Made by a program: the position numbers and the translations under genes. From NCBI RefSeq assembly GCF_937927635.1, contig NZ_CALBRW010000018.1, positions 62,001 through 126,000 of the forward strand: 64,000 bases of DNA, read 5' to 3'. This DNA comes from an uncultured Microbacterium sp. GTDB taxonomy: Bacteria > Actinomycetota > Actinomycetes > Actinomycetales > Microbacteriaceae. Below, piece by piece: positions 29,934 to 39,800 of this stretch. Positions within the stretch are counted from its first letter, which is position 1, and each line of letters opens with the position of its first letter. The notes beneath the pieces are model-generated. The model had not been told where the DNA came from, did no database searches, and worked only from the letters and a program-made list of their open reading frames with translations.

Positions 29934-31482
29934 GGGCGTGCTCCTTTGCAGTGCGGAGGACGGCGCCGGAGCGGACGAGCTCCGTGACGGCCTCGATGTC
30001 GGGTGAGAGGAAGTGGTCGGGTCCGGGGCCGGCGGCCACGGTGCGGACCAGATCGCGGACCGCGCCGGTGGCGGGGCCCGCCACCAAGGGTGCGCGCAGG
30101 TCCAGCGCGCGGGCGCCGGTGAGGATCTCGATGGCCAGCACTCGGGTGAGGCCGTCGATGGCACGGCGCAGCTTGCGGGCCGCCGACCAGCCCATCGACA
30201 CGTGATCCTCCTGCATGGCGGACGAGGGGATGGAGTCGACGGTGGCTGGGGCGGCGAGGCGCTTGAGCTCGGAGACGATGCCTGCGGCAGCGTACTGCGC
30301 GATCATCAGGCCGGAGTCCACGCCCACCTCGTGCGCGAGGAACGGCGGCAGGCCGTGGTTGCGGGCCGGATCCAGGGCGCGGTCGGTGCGGCGCTCGGAG
30401 ACCGATGCCACATCCGCGACGGAGATGGCCAGGAAGTCCAGCACCACGGCGACCGGCGCGCCGTGGAAGTTGCCGTTGGACTCGATGCGGCCATCGGAGG
30501 TGATCACCGGGTTGTCGACGACGGATGCCAGCTCGCGCTCGGCGATCATGGCGGCATGACCCATGGTGTCGCGGGCAGCGCCGTGCACCTGCGGCGAGCA
30601 GCGCAGCGAGTACGCGTCCTGCACTCGACCGTCCTCGGGACCCTTGTGACTGGCGACCATGGGCGAGGGGTTCAGGAAGGCGCGCAGGTTGGCGGCGGAG
30701 ACCGCCTGGCCCACCTGCGGGCGCAGCGCCATCAGGTCGGCGGCGAACACGGCATCCGTGCCCAGCTGCGACTCGATGGACATGGCGGCGGCCAGGTCGG
30801 CGGTCGAGACGAGGTTCTCCAGGTCGTGCAGCGCCAGCAGCAGCTGGCCGAGCATGCCGTCGGTGCCGTTGATGAGGGCCAGGCCCTCCTTCTCCCGCAG
30901 CACGAGGGGCTCGATGCCGGCGGCGGCCAGCGCGTCGGCTGCGGGCGTCTTCTCGGACGGTTCCTGGCCCGGGCGCACCACGCGCACGTCGCCCTCGCCC
31001 ATCGCGGCCAGCGCGACGTGGGCGAGCGGTGCCAGGTCGCCCGAGCAGCCCAGCGAGCCGTACTCGCGCACGATCGGGGTGATGCCGGCGTTGAGCATTG
31101 CGGCGTAGGTGTCCACGACCAGCGGGCGCACGCCGGTGTGGCCGGACGCCAGGGTCTGCAGGCGCAGCAGGTGCAGCGCGCGGACCACCTCGGTCTCGAC
31201 CTCGGGGCCGGTGCCTGCGGCGTGCGAGCGGATCAGGCTGACCTGCAGCTGGCGGCGGCGCTCGGCGGCGATGAAGGTGGTGGCGAGCGCTCCGAAGCCG
31301 GTGGACACGCCGTAGTGCGGGTTGGGGTCGGCGGCCAGTCCGTCCACGACGGCGCGGGCGGCGGCCACGCGCTGACGGGCGGAGTCTGAGATCTCGACGG
31401 TGGCGAACTCACGCGCGACGGCGACGACGTCGGCCGGCGCGAGCGGCGCCTCACCGACGATCACGGGAGAAGAATGCTGCAT
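29926..31482 (-). CDS. hutH: Histidine ammonia-lyase
   Basis: 518 residues, first gene of hutHUIG. It deaminates histidine to urocanate with an autocatalytic MIO prosthetic group. The MIO tripeptide here is Cys146-Ser147-Gly148 ([14 protein letters not shown]) rather than Ala-Ser-Gly; Cys in the first position is, from memory, usual in actinobacterial HutH and still cyclises. [11 protein letters not shown] with the catalytic Tyr is intact. ATG 31482 is chosen because family similarity begins just after it and the IclR gene starts only 52 bp away on the other strand. Confidence 0.95.
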
Positions 31483-31534
31483 GTTCTGATTCCACACCGT
31501 CCGAGGTCCGCCCGGCAGGCTCCCATGGCACACT

Positions 31535-32317
31535 GTGTCTGTGATCCCAGACATTGCCCCTGCGGATGCCGGTGATGCGCGCCCCCAGGTGCCCGCAGCG
31601 GATCAGACGCTGCGCATCCTGCGTCATCTGGCGCGCAGGCCTGCACCGATCGCGGCATCCGCTCTGGCCCGGGATCTCGACATCCCGCGCTCGACGGTCT
31701 ACCACCTGCTGGCCACGCTCGAGCAGCACGGCTTCGTCGTGCACCTGGAGCAGGAGCGCCGCTGGGGGCTCGGCACGAGCGCGTTCGAGCTGGCCGGCGG
31801 CTACGCCAGGCAGGAGCCGCTGGCGCGCCTGGGCCGGCCGCTGATCGCGGCCCTCGCCGACCAGGTGGGCGAGAGCGCGCACCTCGCCGTGATGAGCGGG
31901 CGCGACGTGCTGTACATCGTCGAGGAGCGGGCCGCCCGCCGCCCCGCGCTGGTGACGGATGTCGGGGTGCGGCTGCCCGCGCACCTGACAGCGACGGGCC
32001 GGGCCATGCTGGCGGCCCTCCCTCGCAGTCAGGTGCGAGCACTGTATCCGGATGCTGCGGCCTTCACCGACCGCACCGGTGCGGGTCCGTCCCGCCCCGG
32101 CGAGCTGCGCGAGGTGCTGCGCGTCGTCCGCGAGACGGGGCTGGCCACCGAGAACGGCGAGGTGACGCCCGGATTCCGTTCCATCGCCGCCGTCGTGCGC
32201 GATCACGCGGACTGGCCGACGGCCGCCGTCGCGGTCACCTGGGAGGCCGAGCCGAGAACCGACCCGACGGATGCCGTGCTCGCCGCCGCCCGCACCCTGC
32301 AGCGCCGCCTGGGCTGA
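31535..32317 (+). CDS. IclR family transcriptional regulator, probable hut regulator
   Basis: 260 residues. The winged helix-turn-helix (residues 22-85) reads TLRILRHLARRPAPIAASAL and DLDIPRSTVYHLLATLEQHGF; the C-terminal IclR effector domain includes LTATGRAMLAALP and GEVTPGFRSIAAVV. It is divergent from hutH with only 52 bp between start codons, so it very probably controls the hut operon; urocanate or histidine as effector is inference. An ACACTGTGT palindrome (31530-31538) overlaps its own GTG start. A second GTG at 31541 is possible. Confidence 0.88.
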   Translation: MSVIPDIAPADAGDARPQVPAADQTLRILRHLARRPAPIAASALARDLDIPRSTVYHLLATLEQHGFVVHLEQERRWGLGTSAFELAGGYARQEPLARLGRPLIAALADQVGESAHLAVMSGRDVLYIVEERAARRPALVTDVGVRLPAHLTATGRAMLAALPRSQVRALYPDAAAFTDRTGAGPSRPGELREVLRVVRETGLATENGEVTPGFRSIAAVVRDHADWPTAAVAVTWEAEPRTDPTDAVLAAARTLQRRLG

Positions 32318-32334
32318 GACCGTCCGGGAATGCC

Positions 32335-32364
32335 GAAGGGCGCCGTGCACGCACGGCGCCCTTC
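32335..32364. terminator. Terminator after the IclR gene
   Basis: A perfect 13-bp stem GAAGGGCGCCGTG/CACGGCGCCCTTC with a CACG loop, followed by TTCTCC. It also faces the convergent 44-residue gene. Confidence 0.8.
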
Positions 32365-32383
32365 TTCTCCAACCCGGACTCGA

Positions 32384-32518
32384 TCAGATCCGCGCGTCCT
32401 TGCGCGACTTGATGAAGGTCTCGGGTTCGCGCTTCGCGCGCTTCTCAGCTCTCTTCTCCTTGAGGGAGAGCTTGGGAGCCTTCTTCCCTCCTCGTGCCTG
32501 CGGTGTCTTTCCGGACAT
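32384..32518 (-). CDS. Small very basic conserved protein (44 aa)
   Basis: 44 residues with 16 Lys/Arg: KKAPKLSLKEKRAEKRAKRE and FIKSRKDARI. Short proteins of this form are common in Micrococcales, from general knowledge; they may bind nucleic acid or ribosomes, but nothing proves it. ATG 32518 is favoured because the frame upstream runs into the tRNA-Ala gene. It lies between two terminator hairpins, so it probably has its own promoter downstream of the tRNA. Confidence 0.7.
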   Translation of the reverse strand: MSGKTPQARGGKKAPKLSLKEKRAEKRAKREPETFIKSRKDARI

Positions 32519-32606
32519 GAGACTCGCTTCCCCTTCGTTCGGCTGGCGGGTGGTTGATCCTTGACCATAGCCGAGACCTGCAGGAAAGCAAGTCGGGGGA
32601 TGAGAA

Positions 32607-32632
32607 GAGCCCCGGGCTGATGCCCGGGGCTC
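32607..32632 (-). terminator. Terminator after tRNA-Ala
   Basis: GAGCCCCGGGC/GCCCGGGGCTC with a 4-nt loop, 9 bp beyond the tRNA 3' end; TCTTCTC follows on the transcribed strand. Confidence 0.8.
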
Positions 32633-32640
32633 TCGGAATG

Positions 32641-32713
32641 TGGACCTAAGGGGATTCGAACCCCTGACCTCCTCGATGCGAACGAGGCGCGCTACCAACT
32701 GCGCCATAGGCCC
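32641..32713 (-). tRNA. tRNA-Ala (anticodon CGC)
   Basis: 73 nt, begins GGGCCTATGGCGC and ends TTAGGTCCA. The cloverleaf is complete: anticodon stem CCTCG/CGAGG with loop TTCGCAT, T-arm loop GTTCGAATC. The acceptor stem contains the G3:U70 wobble that identifies alanine tRNAs. CCA is not encoded. Confidence 0.95.
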
Positions 32714-32740
32714 GTGAACCTCAGCTAGATTAGCACGCTC

Positions 32741-33610
32741 TCAGCCCACCGCTCGACGCGCGAGCAGCTGACGCACATGCGCTTCGATCTCCGCGTCGTC
32801 GACGACGCCCATGCTCGCATACGGCGAGACCGCGGCATCCGCTCGCGCCGCCGGGGCGGGCAGAGGAGTCGGCGCGGCGGGCGCGAGCTCCTCGGCTCGG
32901 CGGCGCAGCTCGGCGCGTCGCGCGGCGCGGCGGCGCTCCTCCTGCGCGTCGATCTGCGCACGCGCCTGCTGGGCGCGCGAGCCGGCGACGGTGACCATCG
33001 ACTGCGGCACGGGGCGCGGCGTCCACGACACGGCGCCCTGGTCGTGCAGCGGCGGGGACACGCGAGCGGCGACGGGTTCGGCATCCGCCTTCTGCACGCG
33101 CACGACCGCATGCTGCGCGACCTGCGCCATCCGCACCAGCACGGCCACGCCGACCACGGCCAGCGCCAGGCCGGACGCCCCGAGCAGCCACTCCTCGCTC
33201 AGCACGAACTCCCAGATCCCCAGGCCCAGCATCGCCAGGCCCGCGACGAGGACGATGCTGGCGGCCAGCCGCACGCGCCTGCGAGCCCTCGCCTGCCGCA
33301 GCACCGGATCCTTCCGGGTGGCCGCCAGCTCCTGCCGCAGCTTCTCCAGCTGGGCGTTCTCCTTCTCGGCCTGCACGCGCTTGGCGAGCCGCTGCTGCTG
33401 CATGACCGTGCGGGCGGTGAGCTCCAGCCGCACCTCGTCCGGCGTCTCGCTGGTCTCGGCCAGCACGCGCAGCGCCTGGTTCAGCCGCACGGCGTTGCGC
33501 TCGGCGGCGTAGTACTGATGGCGTCCGCGCCAGGTGGGCATGAAGTACAGCGCCCACAGCAGCACCGACACCAGGACGATCACGCCCCCGCTCAGCACCG
33601 GCCCACCCAT
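32741..33610 (-). CDS. Conserved membrane protein of unknown function
   Basis: 289 residues. One helix at the N terminus (GGVIVLVSVLLWALYFMPTW), then a coiled-coil-like Gln/Lys/Arg-rich stretch (MQQQRLAKRVQAEKENAQLE), two central helices (IVLVAGLAMLGLGIWEFVL, LLGASGLALAVVGVAVLV) and a long soluble Ala/Arg-rich C terminus. WRGRHQYYAAERNAVRLNQA after the first helix looks conserved in actinobacterial homologues. No enzyme motif is seen. TAGCGT lies 7 nt before ATG 33610, supporting this start and a leaderless mRNA. Confidence 0.7.
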   Translation of the reverse strand: MGGPVLSGGVIVLVSVLLWALYFMPTWRGRHQYYAAERNAVRLNQALRVLAETSETPDEVRLELTARTVMQQQRLAKRVQAEKENAQLEKLRQELAATRKDPVLRQARARRRVRLAASIVLVAGLAMLGLGIWEFVLSEEWLLGASGLALAVVGVAVLVRMAQVAQHAVVRVQKADAEPVAARVSPPLHDQGAVSWTPRPVPQSMVTVAGSRAQQARAQIDAQEERRRAARRAELRRRAEELAPAAPTPLPAPAARADAAVSPYASMGVVDDAEIEAHVRQLLARRAVG

Positions 33611-33678
33611 GCAGACCACGCTAAGGGAACCCGCCGTCGACGCGCCGAAAGTCGTCTCGCGTGTCGCGCCGAATCGGG

Positions 33679-34302
33679 TCAGCCCGCAGCGGGGACCGCG
33701 CCTGCGCCGGGTGGCACGCGGCCGGCCAGCCAGCGCGCGAGCACCCCCTCGGGCACGTCCTCCTTGACCAGCGCGAAAGCATGGTGATCGCGCCACTCGC
33801 CGTCGATGTGGATGAACCGGCGCCGCAGGCCCTCGTAGCGGAAGCCGAGCTTCTCGACCACGCGCAGGCTGGCGTGGTTCTCGGGCCGGATGCAGATCTC
33901 CATCCGATGCAGCCCGAAGAGGTCGAAGGCGGCATCCGTCGCCAGGGCGACCGACGTGGGTGTGATGCCGCGGCCCGCGAAGCGCTCGCTGACCCAGTAG
34001 CCGATGGTGGCCGAGCACAGCGAGCCGCGGGCGACGCCCCAGATGTTGAGCTGGCCGGCGATCTCGCCGTCGTACTCCATCACGAACGGGTAGCCGGCAC
34101 CCTCGCGGTGCTGCTGCAGGAGGCGGCGGATGCTGACCCGCATGTCGAACGACGTCACGCCCCCGGGGATCGTCGCCTCCCACGGCCGCAGCCAGGCCCG
34201 GTTCGACAGCAGCTCGCGCTGCAGGATGCGGGCGTCGCGACCGCGGATGAGTCTCAGACCGACGGGTCCGTGCTGCAGCTGGTCGATGGATTCGAGAGGC
34301 AT
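33679..34302 (-). CDS. GNAT N-acetyltransferase (RimJ/RimL-like)
   Basis: 207 residues. The acetyl-CoA loop reads VSERFAGRGITPTSVALA and is followed by MEICIRPENHASLRVVEKLGF and YEGLRRRFIHIDGEWRDHHAFAL, the pattern of the RimJ/RimL branch that acetylates protein N termini (for example ribosomal S5). It lies 13 bp downstream of galU on the same strand order (galU is upstream only in sequence; its stop is at 34316), so galU and this gene form one transcript. Specific target unknown. Confidence 0.88.
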   Translation of the reverse strand: MPLESIDQLQHGPVGLRLIRGRDARILQRELLSNRAWLRPWEATIPGGVTSFDMRVSIRRLLQQHREGAGYPFVMEYDGEIAGQLNIWGVARGSLCSATIGYWVSERFAGRGITPTSVALATDAAFDLFGLHRMEICIRPENHASLRVVEKLGFRYEGLRRRFIHIDGEWRDHHAFALVKEDVPEGVLARWLAGRVPPGAGAVPAAG

Positions 34303-34315
34303 GTCGATGTGCAGG

Positions 34316-35197
34316 CTACAGGCGCCCGGCGAAGGACTTCAGCCACGGGCGCAGATCCGGGCCGAGATCGTCGCGCTCGACGGCCAGCTGGACGATGGCC
34401 TTGATGTACTCCAGCCGGTCGCCGGTGTCGTACCGACGTCCGCGGAACACCACGCCGACCACCCCGGGCCCGTCCTCCTCGGCGGCCAGCTCCGCCAGGG
34501 CGTCGGTCAGCTGGATCTCACCGCCCTTGCCCGGCCGAGTGCGCTCGAGCACCTCGAAGACGCTGGCAGGCAGGACGTAGCGGCCGATCACGGCCAGGTT
34601 CGAGGGGGCGTCCTCGGGTGCGGGCTTCTCGACGAGTCCGGTGACCCGCACGACGCCGTCGGCATCCGCCCCGTCGACAGCGGCGACGCCGTACGCCTGG
34701 ATGTGTGCGGGATCGACCTCCATGAGGGCGATCACGGCGGCGCCGGTGCGCTCGTGCGCCGCGATCATGGCGGGCAGCAGCGGATCGCGCTCGTCGATCA
34801 GGTCGTCGCCCAGCAGCACGGCGAACGAGCTGTCCCCCACATGCGACCGGGCGCGGAGCACCGCATGGCCGAGCCCCTTGGGCTCTCCCTGTCGGACGAA
34901 GTGGATGTCGGCGAGATCGCTGGACTCCATCACCTGCTGCAGGCGGTCCTGGTCGCCCTTCTCGGCGAGGCGCACCTCGAGCTCGGGAACGGAGTCGAAG
35001 TGGTTCGAGATGGCGTTCTTGTTGCGCCCGATGATGACGAGGATGTCGTCGATGCCGGCCTCGACGGCCTCCTCGACGACGTACTGGATGGCCGGTTTGT
35101 CGACCACGGGGAGCATCTCCTTCGGCATCGCCTTCGTCGCCGGAAGGAACCGGGTGCCCAGACCCGCAGCGGGGATGACCGCCTTGATGGTGCTCAT
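34316..35197 (-). CDS. galU: UTP-glucose-1-phosphate uridylyltransferase
   Basis: 293 residues. It makes UDP-glucose for cell-wall glycans and glycolipids. The nucleotidyltransferase loop AVIPAAGLGTRFLPATKAMPK is complete, followed by KEMLPVVDKPAIQY, QGEPKGLGHAV, LLGDDLI and GLVEKP. ATG 35197 has TATGCT 6 nt upstream, fitting a leaderless mRNA. It diverges from the cyclo-ligase gene across 82 bp and is followed by the GNAT gene. Confidence 0.95.
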   Translation of the reverse strand: MSTIKAVIPAAGLGTRFLPATKAMPKEMLPVVDKPAIQYVVEEAVEAGIDDILVIIGRNKNAISNHFDSVPELEVRLAEKGDQDRLQQVMESSDLADIHFVRQGEPKGLGHAVLRARSHVGDSSFAVLLGDDLIDERDPLLPAMIAAHERTGAAVIALMEVDPAHIQAYGVAAVDGADADGVVRVTGLVEKPAPEDAPSNLAVIGRYVLPASVFEVLERTRPGKGGEIQLTDALAELAAEEDGPGVVGVVFRGRRYDTGDRLEYIKAIVQLAVERDDLGPDLRPWLKSFAGRL

Positions 35198-35279
35198 CCG
35201 GTCAGCATACCGGCGGCATCCCCCATCACCGCGGGTCACGTCCGGCCGGATGCCGAGGACCTCGCCGTATGATCGAGGG

Positions 35280-35876
35280 ATGCCGGGCGACGAGATGCAG
35301 CAGAAGCGCGCACTGCGCGCGGAGCTGCGCGAGAGACGACAGCTGCTCACCGAGGCCCAGCGCGAGGCCGCGGGGATCGGCATCGCCGAGCAGCTGGACG
35401 CTCTCGTCCGCGCCCACGATGCTCGATCGGTGTCCTGCTTCCTGTCCACCCGCACGGAGCCCGACACGCGCCGGTTCGTGCACGAGGCCGTCAGACGCGG
35501 CATCCGCGTTCTGCTGCCCATCACCCGTGCCGACGGCCTGCTGGACTGGGCGGTCGCTGACGACACCGACGAGGTCGCCGAGGGCCTGTACGGACTTCCC
35601 GAACCCACCGGCGAGGTGCTCGGCCCGATCGCGGTGAACGACGTGGACCTGATGATCATCCCCGCGGCGGCCATCGACCGCACGGGCACCCGTCTGGGCT
35701 GGGGTCGCGGCTACTTCGACAAGACCATCGGCTCCATGCTGAAATGCCCTCCGGTGTATGCGGTGATCTATGATTCCGAGGTACTCGATGCGCTGCCGCG
35801 CGAGGTCCACGACCAGCCGGTGAACGGCATCGTCACCCCGACGCAGACCATCGTGCTGTCGTCCGCACGCAACTGA
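35280..35876 (+). CDS. 5-formyltetrahydrofolate cyclo-ligase
   Basis: 198 residues. It converts 5-formyl-THF to 5,10-methenyl-THF with ATP. The family motifs are clear: KRALRAELRERRQ at the N terminus, SCFLSTRTEPDT, DLMIIPAAAIDRTGTRLGWGRGYFDK (ATP/metal region) and VNGIVTPTQ near the end. TATGAT ends 6 nt before ATG 35280, which decides this start over the ATG five codons later. It heads a plus-strand run fmdB-mscL. Confidence 0.92.
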   Translation: MPGDEMQQKRALRAELRERRQLLTEAQREAAGIGIAEQLDALVRAHDARSVSCFLSTRTEPDTRRFVHEAVRRGIRVLLPITRADGLLDWAVADDTDEVAEGLYGLPEPTGEVLGPIAVNDVDLMIIPAAAIDRTGTRLGWGRGYFDKTIGSMLKCPPVYAVIYDSEVLDALPREVHDQPVNGIVTPTQTIVLSSARN

Positions 35877-35889
35877 ACAGGAATCCCGG

Positions 35890-36162
35890 ATGCCCACCTA
35901 CTCTTACGCCTGCACGGCCTGCGACCACCGCTTCGACGCCGTGCAGAGCTTCTCGGAGGACTCGCTCACCATCTGCCCGGAGTGCGGCGGGGCGCTGCGC
36001 AAGCAGTACGGCAGCGTGGGCGTGACCTTCCACGGCTCGGGCTTCTATCGCACCGACTCGCGCGGAAAAGCTGGCACGAAGGCGGAAAGTCAGACATCAT
36101 CGGGTTCAGGATCCTCGACGAGCACCAGCCCGGCGCCCGCGAAGACCTCGGCCTCGAACTGA
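35890..36162 (+). CDS. FmdB-family zinc ribbon protein
   Basis: 90 residues. The N terminus MPTYSYACTACDHRFDAVQS and ICPECGG provide two CxxC knuckles for one zinc. A conserved VTFHGSGFYRTDSR follows, then a Ser/Thr-rich flexible tail. The family was named for a putative regulator in formamidase operons, but its function is unknown. It begins 13 bp after the cyclo-ligase stop with an AGGA ribosome site and precedes mscL by 30 bp, an order frequent in actinobacteria. Confidence 0.9.
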   Translation: MPTYSYACTACDHRFDAVQSFSEDSLTICPECGGALRKQYGSVGVTFHGSGFYRTDSRGKAGTKAESQTSSGSGSSTSTSPAPAKTSASN

Positions 36163-36192
36163 GGCTGAACGAACACCCACAGGGGGAGTCCA

Positions 36193-36573
36193 GTGCTCAA
36201 GGGATTCAAGGAATTCATCGCCCAGGGCAATGTCATCGATCTGGCCGTCGCAGTCGTCATCGGCGCTGCGTTCTCGGCCATCGTCGCAGCCATCGTCGAC
36301 AACCTGATCAACCCGCTGATCGGCCTGCTGTTCAACGCCGAATCGCTGGATCACGTCAAGCTCGGCGTGTTCGGCGTCGGCGCGATCATCGGCGCGATCA
36401 TCAACTTCCTCGCCGTCGCACTGATCGTGTACTTCGTGTTCGTCCTGCCGATGAACAAGTACAAGGAGCACCAGGCCGCGAAGAACCCGGCCGTCGAGGA
36501 GCCCACCCTGCCCAGCGAGCAGGAGCTGCTCATCGAGATCCGCGACGCTCTGCGCAAGGATGCCGCGAGCTGA
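36193..36573 (+). CDS. mscL: Large-conductance mechanosensitive channel
   Basis: 126 residues, GTG start. MscL opens under membrane tension to release solutes in hypo-osmotic shock. The signature FKEFIAQGNVIDLAVAVVIG and AFSAIVAAIVDNLINPLIGLL make helix 1; helix 2 is IIGAIINFLAVALIVYFVFV, and the C-terminal cytoplasmic helix (PSEQELLIEIRDALRK) is present. Likely cotranscribed with fmdB and ending at the hairpin 36594-36624. Confidence 0.95.
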   Translation: MLKGFKEFIAQGNVIDLAVAVVIGAAFSAIVAAIVDNLINPLIGLLFNAESLDHVKLGVFGVGAIIGAIINFLAVALIVYFVFVLPMNKYKEHQAAKNPAVEEPTLPSEQELLIEIRDALRKDAAS

Positions 36574-36593
36574 CCGCGGTCGGCGCATGATCG

Positions 36594-36624
36594 AGCGCCT
36601 CGTCCCTTCGGGGGGCGGGGCGCT
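36594..36624 (+). terminator. Terminator after mscL
   Basis: A 13-bp GC-rich stem (AGCGCCTCGTCCC against GGGGGCGGGGCGCT, with two G:U pairs) and a TTCGG-type loop, followed by TGTTCG. Confidence 0.75.
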
Positions 36625-36661
36625 TGTTCGTGTGCCCTGACGACCGTCGAAGCGCCGAGAC

Positions 36662-36838
36662 TCAGTAGTGCGGCGGCACTTCCCGCAGCATCTGCGCGTC
36701 GTTGGGCCCGTGCTCGCCGTCGATGCCGGCGTGCCGCTCCTCGCGCACATGCGGCTCGGCGTGGGTGCCCTCGACGCGGGTCAGCTGCGCACGCCGTGAA
36801 CCCGGCACGCGCACGATGTGCTGCCGCTCCTCACTCAT
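36662..36838 (-). CDS. 58-residue hydrophilic protein overlapping the helicase-like gene
   Basis: Begins MSEERQHIVRVPGSRRAQLT and ends MLREVPPHY; rich in His, Arg and Glu, with no Cys and no membrane segment. The ATG at 36838 lies 8 bp inside the end of the helicase-like gene, so its translation is probably coupled to it. The only gene-like signals are this overlap, the clean open frame, and codon bias like its neighbours. I do not recognise the family. Confidence 0.6.
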   Translation of the reverse strand: MSEERQHIVRVPGSRRAQLTRVEGTHAEPHVREERHAGIDGEHGPNDAQMLREVPPHY

Positions 36839-39800
36839 CGACGTCGAGCGGCTGGGTGTCGTCGTTCGCCCGCACCGCGTCCTCCTCGATGCCGAGGACG
36901 GTGGCGATGCGTCGTGCGACCGTCGCCGGGTCGCTGTAGAGATCGAAGGCGTGCACGCGCACGTAGTGCCAGCCCAGGCGCCGCAGCACCTGCGGTCGCA
37001 GCCGCAGGCTCTCGCGCAGCGACTCGTCGTGGCTCTCGGGATCCGACTCGATCACGACCGCGCGCCCGCCGTGCTGGGCCACCAGCGGCAGCAGACCCCG
37101 GTAGTCGACATCCACCGAGGCCCCCAGGCGCCGCAGCTCGCGTGCCAGCGCCAGGGTGAGCGGGTCGGCCAGATCCTCCAGGCGGGCGTCGCGCCCTCGC
37201 GCGGCCAGATTGCCGAGGATGGACATCAGCGTCGAGGCGCCGTGCTCGAGCCGGCCCTCGTCGAACGCGGAGGGACGGATGCAGGAGACGATGACCATCG
37301 ACCGGCGCGCCCGCGTCATCCCGACGGTCAGCAGCCGCTCGCCGTCCTCCTGCGACAGATCCCCGAAGTCGCTGAGCACGCGGCCGTGCCTGGTCAGCCC
37401 GAAGCCGAGCGAGAAGATCACGCGGTCGCGGCTCTCCGCGACCGATTCCTCGAGCGTCAGCACGGCGAACGGCTCAGCGGTGTCCCGGCCGACGAAGTCG
37501 GCGACATCCGATCGTCCAGCGAACGACCTGGCCACGGCGGCTCGCACGCGTTCGGCGTGCCGCCTCGAAGCGGTGACCACCATGAGCGACTCGGTGGGAC
37601 GGTTGATGGCGTGCTCGACCACCAGGGTCACGACGCGCGCGACCTCGGCATCCGGGCTCTCCACAGCTCCGGTCTCGGGATCGGGGTTGCCCACGCCGCC
37701 CTCGACGTAGTCGACGGTGAGGCTGCCGCGTCCCAGGTACGAGCCCGCCCACGGCAGCGAGACGATCTCGCCGCCGTAGAACGCGTCGTTGATGAGCTCG
37801 GCGAGATCCTCGCCGCCCGCGCGATAGCTGCGCGTGAGCGTCATCACGGGAAACAGCTCGGCCAGGCGCTCGAACACCGAGACGTCGTCGAACGGCACCT
37901 CGGGCTCCCAGGTCGGGTCTGCCAGCGTCGCCGCGGTGAACGGCGTGGGACGCTGCGTGACCGGGTCGCCGAAGGCGACGATCTGGCGGGCACGGCGGAT
38001 GGCCGGCGTCGCCTCGGTGAGGTTCACAGCGCCGGCATCCACCAGCAGCACCGCGTCGAACTCGACGGAGTCAGGGATCTCGGGCACCTCGTAGGGCGAG
38101 GCGATCCAGACCGGGGCGAGCACGCGCACCAGGTCGGGGGCCGCGGTGACGATCTCGGCCGTCGTGGCCTCGCCGTTCTTCAGCGCGCGGCGCAGGTTCG
38201 TCGCCTGATCGGGCTCGTCGACGATGGCGATGCGCCACTGGCTGGCGAGATTCCAGGCCAGCAGCGGGCCCGCCATGGCGGTGTGCGCCTCGTCGACCAG
38301 GCGGAAGTCGCGCTCCAGCCTGTCGACCACGGAGGTGTTGGCGCCCAGCAGCGAGCGGTCGTCCTGCAGCGCCCGCTCCAGCAGCGACTGCCACCAGGCG
38401 AACTCCAGCTCATCGGCCACCCGCTCCTCGGGCACGTGCCGCACGGAGAGGTCGGCCAGCAGCGGCCGCAGCCCCAGGCCGGACAGCTCGTCGCGGATCT
38501 CGGTGCGCTCGACGAGGTTGTCGAACACGGCGCTGCGCGTGGCCAGTCCCGAGAGCGTGCGCACGAGACGCGCGACGGGGAGCGCCGCCAGCGGCTCCTT
38601 GCGGCCCAGCGCGGCATCCAGCTCGCTCAGCTCGGCCGACACCCGCTGCCATGCGACATGCACGTCGGACAGGCCCAGCGGCACCTGCGGGGCGACGCCG
38701 GCGTCGACGTAGCGCTGCCACTGCGAACGCTGCTGCTGGATGCGCAGCAGCCACTCGTGCATCTCCGCGACCTGCGCGCCGGGGCGGACGTATTCGCGCG
38801 CCAGCCGCTTGAGGCGCCGGCGGTTGGCGGACGACATCCCCGGCGCGTCGCGACGCGAGCCGTGCGCCTGGATGAGCTCGCCGAGCGGGCGCTCGAAGAC
38901 GGTCGGGCTGAAGCGATCCAGCGAATCGCGGATGCCCTTCAGCAGCTGCAGGTACTCCCCCAGCTCGGTGATCGTGGTGAACGGGCGCATGCTGGTCTGC
39001 GCGATCAGCTCGTAGCCGCGCTCCAGCAGCGAGGGGACGCCGGTGGCGTGCAGCTCCCCCGCCAGCTTGTGCGCCTGCTGCGCCGCCTCGGTGCTCTCGA
39101 AGCTGACGCCGTACCACGGCGAATCGTCAGGCCCGAAGCGGAACTCGCCGAGCTGCGCAGCCCTGGTGAGCGCCCTGGCCGCATGCGACCGATCGCCGGC
39201 CAGCCGCTCCAGCGTCTTCATATCCAATCGAGCGCCGGTGGACGGAGGCACGGGCAGCAGCGCCAGGCGGGTGAGCCTGCGCGTGGCATCCAGCACCGAG
39301 GCGCCGGTGCCGCCGATCTTCCCGGTCAGCGCCCCGCGATAGTCGCGCAGCACGGTGCGCAGCCGCACGAGCGCCTCGTCGACCTCGGTGGCGCGGGGTT
39401 GAGTCGCCTTCTCGCTGCGGGAGATGGCGCGGATCAGGTCACGACGCACAGCCGAAGGCGAGACGGCCAGGCCGTCCAGGCCGATGCCGGCCAGGCGATG
39501 CCGGACGCCGTCGAGCGTGGAGCGACGGGTGGAGACGACCAGCACCCGCCGTCCCGCGCGCACGAACGCGCCCAGGGCGTTGATGACGGTCTGGGTGCCG
39601 CCGGTGCCGGGAAGGGTGGAGACGACCACGGAGTGTCCGGCGGCGATGCGCGCCAGCACGTCCTCCTGTTCGGCATCCGCGTCCAGCAGCAGCGTCTCGG
39701 CCGCAGGCGCTCGATCGTCCGGCCCGTGCACCTCCGGCAGCTCGCGTCGGGCGGACACCCGCTCGCGGTCGTCGGCGTGCCCACCCAGAGCATTCAGCAC

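Noticed and set aside
32519..32707. N-terminal extension of the 44-residue basic protein
   Set aside because: The longer frame would run through the tRNA-Ala gene and its terminator.
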